Counted from the stretch's first letter, positions 14,601 to 26,050 are shown. The stretch is 64,000 nucleotides of DNA from Celoporthe dispersa (GCA_016584495.1 WAID01000003.1:3720001-3784000), one strand, 5' to 3'. The notes: generated by a model not told the origin, from the sequence alone. Numbers and translations are program-made.

Positions 14601-15301
14601 GGCAGCGTGATTGGCAAGGAGTGGCTGAGGAATTGGCTCGTGGATATGACGTTTTTCAACATGCCGAACAGGCGTCTCCCATTCCCAACCGGTCTGCGGG
14701 TGGACAGGAAAAGATGTCCACAGGCCTTGCTCTCACGGGAGCTCAGGCTGCCCAGCTCACAATGGACACAACAGAACCACCAAAGTCAGGCCAGGCCAGC
14801 TCCAGGCGGGAGAAGCTTCTTCGAAAAGCGGCCTCCTTCGCAGTCGAGTCCTTGCTAACGGCTGACAAGTTCAATGTCACATTTGCCGACCTGACAAGCC
14901 GTGAACTACCCTTGCAGTCCGCCATGTGTGCTTTCGATTGTGCACAAGTCCTGGCTGAGTGGATTGCTACATTGCAGGACAGGATCGGTCAGTATCTGGG
15001 TATCCTCGGGCAAGACCAAGTCGACCTCGTCCAAGTCCCCGCGATCATGCTCCTCGCGGAAGAAGACACTCGACTGCTGCACAAGGTCCAGGAGGTCCTG
15101 GACGGCTGGGGAAAGAAGCTGGAGATGGACTTTGTCTCGGGCCTACAAGGCGGCTACGCCGTTAAGATTCTGAGAACTACAGGCCACATGCTGGGGAAAT
15201 CTAACGTGTGGCCAGTCACACGACTGATGGTCCAGTGTCTCGAAACACACGCAAACCACATGAAGGCCCGAGCGGAGAGGTCGGTCCGCACGCTCGAGTA
15301 G
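11674..15301 (+). CDS. C2H2 zinc-finger transcription factor with fungal-specific regulatory domain (three frame breaks)
   Basis: A nuclear DNA-binding regulator of the Klf1/Adr1-like fungal class. Exon 1 (11674-11794) starts at an ATG. An intron at 11795-11941 (GTATGC donor, CTAAT branch, CTCTAG acceptor) joins it to exon 2. Two tandem C2H2 fingers follow: C71-C74-H87-H91 and C99-C102-H115-H120, with the linker TKEKP between them. A long Ser/Pro/Ala-rich middle leads to a fungal_trans-like helical domain from about residue 490. The frame shifts at 12219-12222 (an extra G; the conserved-looking stretch RKNSVAG is read in the second frame), returns at 12473-12477 (a missing T), and shifts again at about 14150-14185. 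Corrected length is about 1159 aa, an exact multiple of three. A 106-nt GT-AG interval at 14075-14180 would also bridge the third break, but it would remove a conserved-looking segment (LDLPCDEEL). Genuine pseudogene or sequencing error are both possible; I favour error. Confidence 0.8.
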
Positions 15302-16307
15302 GAGCTTGTTTCGGCAATTCCCGTCCTTGCTACACACGATCCTCAGCAACGAGGGACCTAGGTTTTTAAGTTCGAAAGCACACCTACTTCGACATGACAA
15401 GCAGTTGAGGGACCAATAGTGGCGGCATGTTCTGTCCCTCAGTGTCCGCTCACGAGCACACTACAGTGTATCACGGCACCAGGGATCGATCACATAAGTG
15501 CGCACAGGGAATTCTCCTTTCTGATTGTCGTACCTGCCGGTTGAGATATCGCCTCTTCGAATCACTCACTCGATCCATTAGATCCTCGATAGCGGTGTTC
15601 ATCTTGATTTTTTATGTCTTTTACGAGATGTTAGTATAGGGTTTTTGATCGGTTTCAACCTTGGCGGAGGCGGTCTGAGAAAATTACGCGACGCGATCAA
15701 TGACTCACGTCATGGGCTATGAAGTATGAACAAAAGTATTTGGGAGGCATCCTCGTTATGCTCTCGAGGTTTACGACTCGGGTGGAGGAAATATTTGTTT
15801 TTTCTGGCGTTCATTCGGCTCGACATTACCCAAGCGGACGAGGATCTTTTGACTTCTACACCAAGCCTTGGTTCACGTCAGGAGCTCGGGAACCTCGCAC
15901 TTGGTGACGTTGTCTCCGGGCACCGTGACTGAAAACCTTGTCTTTTGGGATCAATGAAATGCATTCTCTTCATTCCACTTAATTTGTCATGACTCCGGCG
16001 GAAATGATACCTGGGCTCCTTCGAACGATGTGGAAAAGAGCGAGTAGTATAGCACCATGATGAATTGATACTGTTCCCCCCTGCGGCTCACATTCAGTCA
16101 AAGCATACTGGCACCTCTTCATCTCTCTCTCGGATTCCTTCATGTGATGTATGGCTGATACGCACGCAATTGTCATTACAATGTCATTAACGCATACCCG
16201 TACGGAAACCCCGACAATGCCTAACCAATTATATGCTATTTAAAAATGTCCGCGAGCAAGTCTAGGGTGGCCGTCGCGTCTTACACCCTCGTCCCCATCC
16301 CCCAGAT
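15302..16307. other. Intergenic, convergent gene ends
   Basis: Region between two convergent genes (plus strand ends at 15301, minus strand ends at 16308). AT-richer than the coding DNA. It should hold both 3' UTRs. I see no gene. Confidence 0.6.
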
Positions 16308-17331
16308 TTATCCCTCAACACGTGCGTCCTGCTCAACAGGGACTGTGGCCCGATAGGTGAAATGGACTGTCAAGTCGACCCTCATTACGTCCTTCTTCTT
16401 CGAGAAACAGACCCAGTCGAGGTCAGCGTCCTCGCTGGCACGCAGTGCTCTCTCCTCCCTCTCGGCCTCAGCGGCCACCCTCCGCGCCTCAAGCTCCAGA
16501 TCGTCATTGTCCTTACTTTTGCCTTTCTTGTTATGCTTGCCCCTGCCATTCTTCCTCTTCCTCTTCCTCTTGTTGCGGCCTTTCTTTTCCCCGACATACC
16601 TGTTCTTCTGCGGATTATCGCTCTCCTTCTCAGACAGCGAACACTCTGTGGCTTTGTGCCACTCCTCGTCCAGCCACTTCCAAAAGCCTGCCTTCTCGTT
16701 CTCTGTCTCGAGCCGAAATACAAGGCCCGGTCTGCCCTCGCACAAGTACCGGACCTCCCACCCGCTGTCGGTCGTGAGGAAGTCCCGCGCCAGGCTCCGC
16801 AGCTCGGCGCTGTTCCAAGGAGGCAGCTGGTCGGGACGGGGGCTGTAGAGCACCTGGTCTGCGTACATGAGCGTCTGGCGCGCAGCAGCATCGAGAGTGC
16901 TCAGGGTGAGGGCGTATAGCAGCGAGCCCGGTGCCTCGTCAAGGGGAGATCATGACGGCCGGCGCCGTGGGAGGGGATGGATAACTTGCTCGTCGGACCT
17001 CCCTGCGCATCTGCGACTTCTCGCCGCGGCCCTCTGCCGCGCTGCTCGTGGTGTTGATGTGCGCCACTGCCTCTATGAAGGCGCGTACTTGCCTCCTCGG
17101 CGTCGGCGAGAGAGATTTAGATCGCTTGGGCAGCCTGAAAAGGGTCGTGGGCATTGACATGAAAGAAGACCCGGAGGAGGAGGAAGAGGAGGAGGGGGAT
17201 GATGCCGAGCACGGTGGACAGAGTGGACGGGACCATTCGTCCTCGTCGGTAAAGTCTGCGTTGTGCCGGAAGAGGAGCGAGCGGAAGCTTCGAACAGAGG
17301 CCATCGAGGCCAGCTTTTTCAAGCCCGGCAT
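16308..17331 (-). CDS. Hypothetical lysine-rich protein (one frame break)
   Basis: Unrecognised protein. It starts at ATG 17331 with a basic, Ser-rich N-terminus, including a serine run near residue 50. It continues with a moderately hydrophobic helical middle and a well-composed segment ending in WKWLDEEW. A strongly basic stretch of Lys/Arg (about residues 235-265) follows, then an Ala/Glu-rich helix and a beta-like C-terminus, stopping with TAA at 16308. The basic stretch could act as a nuclear localisation or RNA-binding tract (inference only). At 16941-16946 the reading frame must lose one base (a run of C then T) to join the two halves. No intron of realistic length fits there. Corrected length is 340 aa. 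I do not know the family. Confidence 0.65.
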
Positions 17332-19040
17332 TGTTGCTGTCTTTGATGGACGGAAAACATCAGGTCAGTTGGTGAGGGCTTGTTGGGAGACGATGGGCTG
17401 TATCTGTTTCGTGGGCGTGTCTGGCCTTACTCTCTTCCTGATGAATTCTCCAGCGTATCGGGGCTCGCCCAGATGTTGGTACAAGAAAGGGGTGCCCTTT
17501 ATGCAGACAGAATAGAGAGCCCTGGAAAGGTATGAGCCAGCAGCAAGTGGTCTTTAGCAGCGGCCTGTGACAGGGGCTCTGGATAGGTGAGATCGTTTCG
17601 ACTGAGAAGCTGCAGGACGATTGAAGGAGGTTGCTGGAAGCTCCATAATTAAGTGACAATGCGAAAAGTGATGAGGTTGGAAACCAAACAAGTAAACAAC
17701 GCAAGGAGGGATGGGAAAGAAACACAAAAGCCAGCAAGGCTGGCGACAGGTTCCACATGCTCAGAAATAATACAAGGCTGGCTGTCAGTCGAGAGATGAC
17801 CTTCAGAACTGGGGACTTTAGGATGCGGCGTGCATGGTGACACACTGGCCCTTTACTACTTGACTGCAAGGCTATATACACTGCTGAGTGGTATGATGAT
17901 GACTGGTGTAATACACAATAGAGAGCCTGGGACACTGACAAGTGCACTGCTGTGACTGAGGCTTCAAACATTCAGTGAGTCTCCTGCATTGCCAAGCATG
18001 CTCAATAATTACTTACATTGCCCAAAAAAGACCTGTCATGATCCAGCCATCATCTTCTTCCAGGACAGCAAGGTTTCATCTCGGCCATGGGTTGCCCAGA
18101 ATTCAATGCTCAGCTCTTCGCAGCTCACAATGGAACATATGTCAATGATAGGTCATGGACAGGTGGGTTTGAGTCTCAAGTAGCTGGTTACAAGAAATAT
18201 GCTCAAAAGTGTCATGGAGCGTCATACTTAAGACTCCGGCTCGTATGTCGGATTAGGCACACAGTTTCGAGCCCAGAACTCGCAATGGGGTGTGGAATTG
18301 GACGTTCACCGAGTATTTTCATGAGCCCAACCCACACGTCTGGTCACGAGTTTTGCATCAACGCCCATGTCAGCAGGCTGTGAGGTCTCGACTGGTCTGA
18401 GTCCATTTGAGTGTCCGTCTGCGTGCGTGCAATGTGCTGAGGTTGGCATGGATCCTTATAAGAGTTGAATAAGTACGTCCTTTCTAGGAGCGACGCCCTT
18501 ATAGGTAATAATAATTCCAGGACGGAGGGGGGAAGGTTGCGTCGCACTTCAGCTAATCACATTTATAAAGTATGTGATAAGACCCCCCTGACCGCACACG
18601 GCTACCCTTAGGTTGATTGCCTTGTGCTCTTTCTCCTGACAGTCCTTCTCAGTGCCCTGTTCGGTCCTCATCAGAGACACTAGCTCGCAACGGTCTCTCT
18701 TATTCGTTAAACGAATATAGGTTGCGGAGCGTTTGCTTTGGTTCCAGGGGAAGCCCCACCTCACGTCTACGAGCTCATGTTGCGAGGCTCCAACCTTATC
18801 CAGAGGACTCTGAAGGCTGTCTGCGTCGACCACCCTAGGGGATTGAGCGGATTGAGCCATGTCTATATGAGTATTGAGACTGCCGCCGCCATTGGCCTTT
18901 GATGTCACAGATGGGATGAGAGAGGCAGGGTTCTAGAGGACATCAATTGCTCTGAATGTGTAAGTATACAAGTCAATGATCTCAGCATCCAAAAAGAAAA
19001 GAGCATCGCCCTTCACATAACCCAACCCGACCTTGAACAT
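17332..19040. other. Intergenic
   Basis: Upstream of the minus-strand gene at 17331. It holds scattered short ORFs on both strands with no recognisable product; the 203-codon minus-strand frame at 17360-17971 lacks any familiar motif. This is probably promoter and 5' UTR plus the 3' region of the next gene. Confidence 0.5.
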
Positions 19041-19424
19041 CTACCGAGCCTCACACCCCATGGCCGGTATCCTCAGGGGAGATGACGAGGGCGTCCTTGG
19101 TTCGAGGGGGCTACCGCTGCGGCCCAGTATTCCTCCTTCTTCGTGTTCTGATTCTTGGTCGTTATTCTTCATCTCCGTGGTCTGTTTTTCGTCTGCTATG
19201 CGTGAGAGAATCCGCGCCAGGCGAAGCAGGTGGAAAGGGCGGAGAAATGAGGTCCCGAGGGCTCTGGCGAGTCCGGCGATAGAGTCTCTGGATAGGATGA
19301 TGTCGCAAAGGGTTGCAAGAGACGGACCTGCTCCCGCGGAACCACCTGCCTGGCCTGCCGCCGCCTCGTTCTCCTTCTCGTAGGCATCGTCTGGGCGCGC
19401 TCCTTCGTCTCCGCATGCACCCAG
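19041..19424 (-). other. 127-codon in-frame extension after the TAG of the FAR1-type gene
   Basis: Directly behind the TAG at 19425-19427 the same frame stays open for 127 sense codons and closes with TAG at 19041-19043. The composition looks coding: third positions are rich in G/C, an acidic/alanine-rich start is followed by amphipathic helix-like sequence around LRLARILSR, and then by an acidic segment. It could be a C-terminal extension made by readthrough, the true C-terminus if the TAG is a base error, or 3' UTR open by chance. Confidence 0.4.
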
Positions 19425-20076
19425 CTAAGCAACGGCCTCGACCTCCCTCTTCAGTTGCTGCCTGCGATTGTATAGATCCCGGCTCAAGACATTCTTGAAG
19501 CCGCGGTTCTTTAGCTCGCTCATGATCTTGCTGACCTGCCAGCCCTGCCTCAGCCAGCCGTCGACCTCGAGGCCGATCTGGGGAGGCAGCTTACGGCTGC
19601 GGGGGTCCTCACTAGGGTCGGAGGGCGAGTGATTGTGGGAGGTGGTGCCCGGTGTAATATGGTGATGGACGACCCACATGTTGCTGTCCCGGAACGTCTC
19701 GACACATTCAAACTTGAAGGGGCAGTTGCACTTCTTGGAGGTGCGCTCGGGCATGCCGGCCGTCTTGCTCGCCTCGCTATAGCGGGCCTCGCCGGCGCGG
19801 AAGCAGATCCAGCGTATCTTGCGCTTTCCCTTGCCCATATCACGCGTGCCGCTCATGCGCATGGAGTAGCCGCGGGGGATGGTGAACTGGTCAAGCTCGA
19901 TCTGCATGGTGCTGCGGCTGGAGATGGGGTAGCCCTCGGGCGGGATCTCCATGGCGATGATAGGCTGCAGAGCCTGGACCGCGACAGGATTCGGAGGGGT
20001 CGGCGGAGGGGGGGCGGGAGAGGCGAGCTGCGGCTGCGGCTGCGACGGCTGCGACGACGACTGCTGCTGCCCTTGT

Positions 20077-20126
<50 letters not shown>

Positions 20127-20632
20127 GGGAGGAGGAGGAGGGCCTATGGCGGCAGGATTGGTGGCGCTGGCGAGGGCCATGACGGGATCGTTGTCGACGC
20201 CATTATGATTATGGCCGTGACCATGGGTCTGGTTCTGATTCTGGGACGAGGAGGCAGCAGGTGGTGGCGGCGGCGGCAGCGGCGGCGCTGCTGAGTTGAC
20301 CTGGAACTGTGGCTGTTGTTGCTGCTGCTGGGAGTGGTTTGGGTTGTTTTGTTGTTGTTGCTGTTGTTGTTGTTGCTGCTGCTGCTGCTGCTGCTGTTGT
20401 TGTTGTTGGGTGCGCAGGGGGTCCTGGCGGGGTGGAGGGGCGGCGATGTTGAGGCGACCCTCTGCTCGAAGGACGGCCTCGACGGAGCCGAGTCGCTGGT
20501 CGAGATCGCCAAGGCGCTGCTCGACGAGCTGGTTGACACGCTGGTCGATGACGGCGGCGAGGGTGTTCGTGAGGGCGGCCAGCAGGTCGGGGGGTTGGGG
20601 ACAAAGAATGGCTGGCCGTTTGGGTTCGCCAT
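19425..20632 (-). CDS. Polyglutamine protein with FAR1/WRKY-GCM1-type zinc-finger domain
   Basis: Putative nuclear DNA-binding protein, about 402 aa after repair. It starts at ATG 20632. The first residues lead into a heptad-like helix (LVEQRLGDLDQRL) that may dimerise. Two long glutamine tracts follow, encoded by CAA/CAG at about 20338-20408 and 20073-20123, split by a His/Asn-rich linker. The C-terminal half is a FAR1-like zinc-binding fold: WICF, then KKCNCPF, then a His-rich strand ending HNH. It finishes with a helix typical of this class (DLYNRRQQLKRE). The family descends from the DNA-binding part of Mutator-like transposases; fungal Rbf1 and Aft1 belong to the same superfamily. No transposase domain follows, so this looks like a domesticated host factor. 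A missing C in the 6-C run at 20589-20594 breaks the frame after residue 14. The terminal TAG is followed by a further open frame. Confidence 0.75.
20073..20123 (-). repeat. Polyglutamine-coding CAG/CAA tract 2
   Basis: Trinucleotide tract (CTG/TTG on the plus strand) coding a run of about 17 Gln in the FAR1-type protein. Likely length-variable between strains. Confidence 0.9.
20338..20408 (-). repeat. Polyglutamine-coding CAA/CAG tract 1
   Basis: Longer Gln tract in the N-terminal half of the FAR1-type protein. CAA and CAG are mixed, which argues for protein-level selection rather than pure slippage. Confidence 0.85.
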
Positions 20633-21524
20633 GTCTTCGTTATCTCATCTCCTCATCCCGCTAAAGTGCAGGTGGCACGCAGCTGGGACGGGGGGATCGT
20701 CACTGATCAAGATCCAGGTCCAGGTCCCAAGTCGCAATTGATTGAACTGACGGGGCTCGCTGGGGCTGCTTGAAGAGAAAAACGGCGGGTTGTCGTGGAA
20801 AAGAGGGCGGCAGGGCGGCCCAGGGTGAAAAGGTGACAGTGGGCAGAGGCTGGGGGGGCGGCGGTGCGAGGTGCGCGACTTCCCGAGTCCTGGATTCATA
20901 CAACCAACCGCCCTCTGGGACCCACCTGGCCCGTGCTTTCAGCCAACCCCCCTAGGCCTTGTATCTTCGTACCTTGTATGGTAGTGGCAGTACATACCTG
21001 GCGTTATGTAGCACTACATAGCACCACCGCACACTTGTGCCTGCTCGCCACACCCCGTGCGTGTACCCTGACATCCAGCGCCTCAGGCCCCCAACCCACT
21101 AAACCACTCGCTCTCCAGGCGTTGGGCACTACTGTCATAGTACTACCATAGTACATCACTCCATTAGTGCCGCTTGCCTCCCCTGCAGCCCAACCCCCTG
21201 GTCCAGACTTACAGGTAGCAACCAGATCCCAGGCTCTGGAATATAAGCATCAACAACAACGTTCATGTGGCCTGCCACAGAGTCCCTCGAGGAGGGTGCC
21301 TGTAACTAGTGGACTGTCTTTGTTACCCTCGAGCGTCACGAATGCCAGGTAGGACCGGCTACAACCAAGAGAGAGGAGGAGAGAAAGAAAAGAGAAAAAG
21401 AAAAAAAAAAGGGCACTGCAACGTGACGCAGCCACAAAAGGGACTGGTGGACTTTCGATCATGACTTCCAAGTGCGCCACGGTCGAGCAGCTTCACGGTA
21501 TCATTATGGAGCTATCCTGCTGTC
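20633..21524. other. Intergenic (promoter of the FAR1-type gene)
   Basis: No supportable gene. The part next to 20633 is the presumed promoter and leader of the minus-strand FAR1-type gene; the part next to 21524 is the 3' region of the DUF3140 gene. An A/G-rich tract lies near 21365-21410. Confidence 0.55.
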
Positions 21525-22590
21525 CTAGTCCAGCTCATGAGCTGACTTGATAGCTTTAGACTTGCCAGTATCCAGGATCACGGCTGGGTCCTCCGGATCT
21601 CCGTCACGAGAGACCTCGTTGCCCCGCTTGGTCGTGATAGTCGCCCTGTTCAGACGTCAGCACTTCTCCTCTTGTCCGTGGTAACCAACGAGCGCGGGAC
21701 GTTGGTGGTGGGGGGGATCGTGGACGCACTTCTCCTCCTTCACATCGAGAACCTTGCCCTGGGGGTTGCCGGAGCCCCACTTCCAGCTCACTGTCTCTCC
21801 CTTCTCGGGGCCATTCTTTGCGGGCTTGTCCCCAGAGCTGCCGCCCTTGGAGTTTTCCTGCTCGCCGTTCTCTTCCTCCTCGGCTGCACCGTTCTCGTTG
21901 CCGCCTCCGTTCTGTTCATCTTCACCTTCGCTTGCATTCTTCTCGTGCGACCTCGTCTCGTGGCCCGTCTCCCTCTTCTTGTTCGAGCCGTCCTGACCGT
22001 CAGACTTCTTCCTCTTGTCACCAGCCTTCTTGCCCTCCTCCTCCTCTTCGGCGCCGTCATCCTTCTTCTCTTCCTCCTGCTCCTCTTCCTCCTTCTTGGA
22101 ATCAGCCCTGCTACCGCCACCGGCGAGCCAGAGCCCTGCCCTGCGCTTTGAGAAAATCGTGTCCTGTTTGGATCAGTGTGAGAAGCCTTGCCGCGGAGTG
22201 TTGAGACGCCTCTTCTTCGACAGGGGATGTCGACGTACCCCAGTTCTTGAGCGAAATATAAGACTTGGTCTTCTTGACGTCCTCAGCGTCCTTCTCCTTG
22301 TTGCCAGAAGACTCCTGCGCCAGGTGGCGCTTGCAATATGACGCGACCTTGCGCATATGCTGGATCTGCTCGTCTGTGTACTTTTCCGGGTCCTTGTCGG
22401 GATTGGCCTTGAGGATCTCCACGATCTTGTGCCCAGAGTCCTGGCCCACAGACTCGCCCCCCTCGCTGCCGTCTTTGGCCTGCCCAGCGCTGCTGGAGTC
22501 TTCTGACTTTAGCCATTTCTCGAGCTCCGAGGCCGTCATGTTGACGTACTCGTTGAACTCCGAGATGACATCCTTGTCTTCCTTCACCAT
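21525..22590 (-). CDS. DUF3140 protein with C-terminal Hva1/Tudor-like domain
   Basis: Probably a nuclear or chromatin-associated protein of unknown function. Exons run 22590-22239, 22163-21730 and 21645-21525. Intron 1 (75 nt) has a GTACGT donor and CTGAT branch; intron 2 (84 nt) has a GTGCGT donor and CTGAC branch. Residues 1 to about 125 match the DUF3140 pattern (EFNEYVNMTASELEKWL, HMRKVASYCKRH, SLKNWG). A long Glu/Lys-rich linker follows. The C-terminus (GETVSWKWGSGNPQGKV, then TKRGNEVS and DPEDPAV) matches the Hva1/DUF2945 Tudor-like domain. I chose the ATG at 22590 because homologues begin MVK; the open frame upstream is lysine/serine-rich leader. Two contracted G runs (minus strand, 22134-22136 and 22106-22108) break the linker frame. 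Repair gives 302 aa. Confidence 0.8.
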
Positions 22591-23963
22591 CTTGACGGTT
22601 GTATCACCGAGGAGATCTCGGCCAGTCTTCTTTCTTGGGAGGAGACGGGAGAGGGAGGGAGGGAATGATGATGGGCCCTTCTTCTTCTTTTTTTTTCTCT
22701 TTCTTTTTCCGTGTGTGGTTTCGTGGTACACAGCTGGAAGAAACAGCACACACGTTGCGATATCCTGATTAAAGGACGAGGCGGAGTCGTCGGCGGCGGC
22801 GGCGGCGGTATTTGAAGTGTAGTGTGTCGTGTGCCATCTTCCAACGAGCTACGTTTTCAGCTGTGCGTTCCACCCCCTCTGCCCTTGTGGCTGGGCGCGG
22901 TCTAGGGCGTGTGTCGTCATGAACAGGTACGCTGGAGTCGTGTCGTCATTCCAATCCGCGTTTTTGCTTTGCTGGTTCCGTCCCTTGCATGGTGGCTCCT
23001 CTCACAAGATGCTTCTGCTTCCATCTACGTGGTGTGGCGGCCGGACCATTCTTACCGAAACGATGCGGATTACGGTCTAGTTCACGTACTCGACGGGCCA
23101 ATGCGCCCCTTGAGGCTCGTTTTTAACCAACAAAGGGGCCCTGCTTCATCCTATCACCACCACCACCACCACCACCACCACTAGCCAGCCAGCCAGCCAG
23201 CCAACAGCCAGCCTTGAACCGCCTAGACTGCGCTAGCTCCAGGGGTGAGCTAGCGCATACAGTATTCATCAACCTCGCACAAACTATGGCAATCATCTAC
23301 CATGACGCTTGTCTAAGTATGAGAGAAATATTGGAGAGCAATACTTGGTACATTCGAGAGTGGAGGAAGCACACCAATTCATCACCATCGAGACAGGCAG
23401 GTAGACGATAACTGCTCGAGAAAGTACCTGGGACCACTAGGCTCAATGATGACTATCTTGTGCGCTCGAGCCCGAGAACCGTAGACGGCTTTGGGACTAC
23501 TAGCAGATAAACATGGACATAAATACATGTCCCACAGCCTATCGTGGTCATATTGCCTGACGAATCAAAAGGAGCTGCATGGCGTCCTTTTCATCTCTTA
23601 GGAACTGCGCAATATTTTACTCCATGGGTCGCTGGTGTACAGCTATTAGCTGCCAACTGAGGACCCGAGCCGCAGACTTATGCCATCCAGGCCAGCCTCT
23701 CGGATGGCCACGTGCTCCAGAAATTCAGCTGCAGGTGGTTGGGGGGGGGGGGGGGCGATGATAAGGGCCGGAATGTCACGTCGTGCAAAAAAAAGTTTTG
23801 AGGAGATGTGTATTGTATTTCACAAAAAGACCTTCTTGACGATATGAAGAAATGTGTATCATAGACCCCCATCCATTTGAGCTCCAGAACGCCCCGGGTG
23901 AACAATAACGCCGCCGTCCCAGATACTGTCCCAGATACTCGGTAATAATGCGTCTCGAGGCTA
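22591..23963. other. Intergenic with CAC and CCAG simple repeats
   Basis: Promoter side of the DUF3140 gene (a GGC repeat lies near 22790-22807) and the 3' region of the glycosyltransferase-like gene. A CAC triplet tract lies at about 23155-23181, followed at once by CCAG tetramers to about 23203. A G run of about 13 lies near 23742-23756. No gene seen. Confidence 0.6.
23155..23203. repeat. Compound CAC / CCAG microsatellite
   Basis: About nine CAC triplets followed by five CCAG tetramers, in intergenic DNA. Confidence 0.9.
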
Positions 23964-25543
23964 CTATAAATACATCGTGGGCGCTATGAATGGTTGCATT
24001 CCTGCCCCGCCATAGATTCTGTTTTTTTTCCCTCGAAAGGTTAGCAACCAATGCTATGTCGAGATGAGAAGGCGTGTGGGTGTGGAAAGTGTGTTGGGGG
24101 GTTGTGGCTGTTCTTGGACTTACTTGCTGAGCCCATCTTCAAAGGTCACCTGGTGAGAGAATGGACTTCGGTCATCGCTCCACTCATGCCTCTTGAGGGC
24201 GATCATCCACGTCCAGCTGCTCTCCCAGATGCCCTCGAAACGACTCGCCCTCAGCATAATATCCATATCCACGAGCGCCATCTGGTCCCAGGTGAACCCG
24301 TCCATGATCATCATGTCCTCCTCCTCGAGGAGGTCCCACTCTGCAGGACCTGGACTTCAGCCTCGTGGGTCTCGTTGATCCGGACCCTCAGGTCCTTGAG
24401 GTCAGCCCTGAGCCTGTCGACGTCGCTGGCCGTGCCGGTGGCCACGTAGAGGACGCTCAGGTTGTGCGTCTCGAGCTGCTCCCGCGCGTGCTGCATCTGG
24501 GTTTCGTACGTGTCCCAGCCCTCGACCTTGGCGTCAGCCTCCGTCCGGACGTGGGCCCCGAGGAAGCAGTTCTTGGACGGGGCGTGCGGGCTCTGCCTGC
24601 AGCCGATCTTCCTGTACAGCTTGTAGAGCGCACGGGCCGACAGCTCGCGGATGTCCCGCCTGATGCGGGCTGCGTGGCCCCAGTCGTTCTTGAAGTCGTC
24701 GCCGTCGTAGGCGTTGGGCCAGGAGAACTGTACCCACTCGTCGAAGCTGATGCGCACCGGGTGCTGCGCAGACAAGGGGTGCCCGTTCGCCCTGACGATC
24801 GTCCCGTTGACCCACTTGTCGAATGCTGGCCTCCAGCCCTTGGGGTCCATGACCACATGCTCGCCCATGGACGTCTGGACCAGCGAGTTGGGCCTCAGCT
24901 TGTAGGCCTCCTGCTTGGGCGGTATGCCGAGCGCCGGGTCGGTGTCGTTCACGATGCGCAGCTGTGGGCAGTCCTGCGCCAGCGTCTCGAAGAAGTGCTC
25001 GCTGTCGAAGACGTAGTCCAGTGGCAGGTCCACGTCCCACCCGAAGCTCTGCTCCATCTTCTCAAACGCCTGCCTCGGGTGTATCACCGGGGTGATCAGC
25101 ATGGCTAGATAGGAAACCGTGCCGTGTCAGCTCGCGAGTTCCGCGGTCCTCTCCTCGTGGCTGGGTCTCTGTCTCCCCGTACCTCCCGCCTCGATGGCAT
25201 ATCTTGTGCAGCCGAGCAGCCTCATCTTCAGGTTGCCTATGCCGCCCGCGATCTCGTCGCAGGATATGGCGATACCATCCTGCCACTTTGTCCTGCCGCA
25301 CAGGTTGCGCACCGCTGTGCCATTGTACTCCTTGACGTACGTGTCGTCCTGGAGGGCCCGCCGGACAAACTGCCTCTTGGTCATCCAGCCATCCCCGCTG
25401 GCCCCGCTCAGATGTGCGTATTCGCGGATGGTCTCCAGCTCAGGCCCTCGCCAGCGGATCGCCCATACGATGCAGACGGTCAGGGCGATGGCGATGATGA
25501 ACCGCCTGGAGAGGAAGCCGAGCCCGAGGACAGGGCGATACAT
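23964..25543 (-). CDS. Type II membrane O-fucosyltransferase-like protein (fungal CigA-like)
   Basis: Likely a Golgi/ER glycosyltransferase-like enzyme; substrate unknown. Exons are 25543-25183, 25104-24124 and 24018-23964. Introns of 78 nt (CTGAC branch) and 105 nt (GTAAGT donor, CTAAC branch) both have clear splice signals. The N-terminus has a short basic head and one membrane anchor (about residues 13-30, around IIAIALTVCIVWAI), as in type II transferases. The luminal part carries HVRTEAD at about residues 305-311, resembling the HxRxExD signature of O-fucosyltransferases. The C-terminus includes GFTWDQMALVDMDI and FEGIWESSWTWMIALKR, typical of fungal proteins annotated as CigA. The last exon is only 55 nt and supplies the ending LSKIYGG. 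One G is missing in the minus-strand run at 24334-24336. Repair gives 465 aa. Fold assignment is by motif only. Confidence 0.7.
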
Positions 25544-26050
25544 GGCGGCGCGTCGTGAGCTTCTTGTTAGATCTTTCCTCTCCTGCTTCGTATTCTCTTC
25601 CTTAAAAAAAAATAGAAAGAAACTTATCAAGAACGAGACGGAGAGAGGGAGAGAAGACAAAAGAAAAAGAAAAAAGGAGAAGGGAGGGAAAAAGAAAAGA
25701 AAAAAAAAAGAAACACCACCGTCACGAGCTGGACCAGGGAGGGCGTCAAACACTTTTTCGACACAGAACACCTAGTCAGTTGGGGATCGACGCCAGGGGG
25801 TTGTAAAGAGGGGGATCCACCACACGCCACTGCGAGGGAAGGGATGGAACGGCACGGGGAGACTGACGCGTACCCCTGAGTCCCTTCATGCATTATTCAT
25901 TCCACGGTGGAAGCAGACCTTTGGTGGGCGTTTCTGAAGGCTGGTCTAGCACGGTCTAGGTTTTGGGTTTGGTTTTTTTTTTTTTGATTTGATAAACCCC
26001 CCAAAACTGCAGCTGGGGAGAAGTTAGGCGGCAGGGCTGCAGGGCGGGTA

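Noticed and set aside
17360..17971. 203-codon minus-strand ORF upstream of the lysine-rich gene
   Set aside because: No motif, biased Ser/Leu/Cys composition, and only an overlap with the presumed leader.
19425..20632. Active Mutator-like transposon
   Set aside because: Only the DNA-binding part is present. No transposase core or terminal inverted repeats were seen around it.
24365..25108. 247-codon plus-strand ORF
   Set aside because: Antisense shadow of the glycosyltransferase-like exon.
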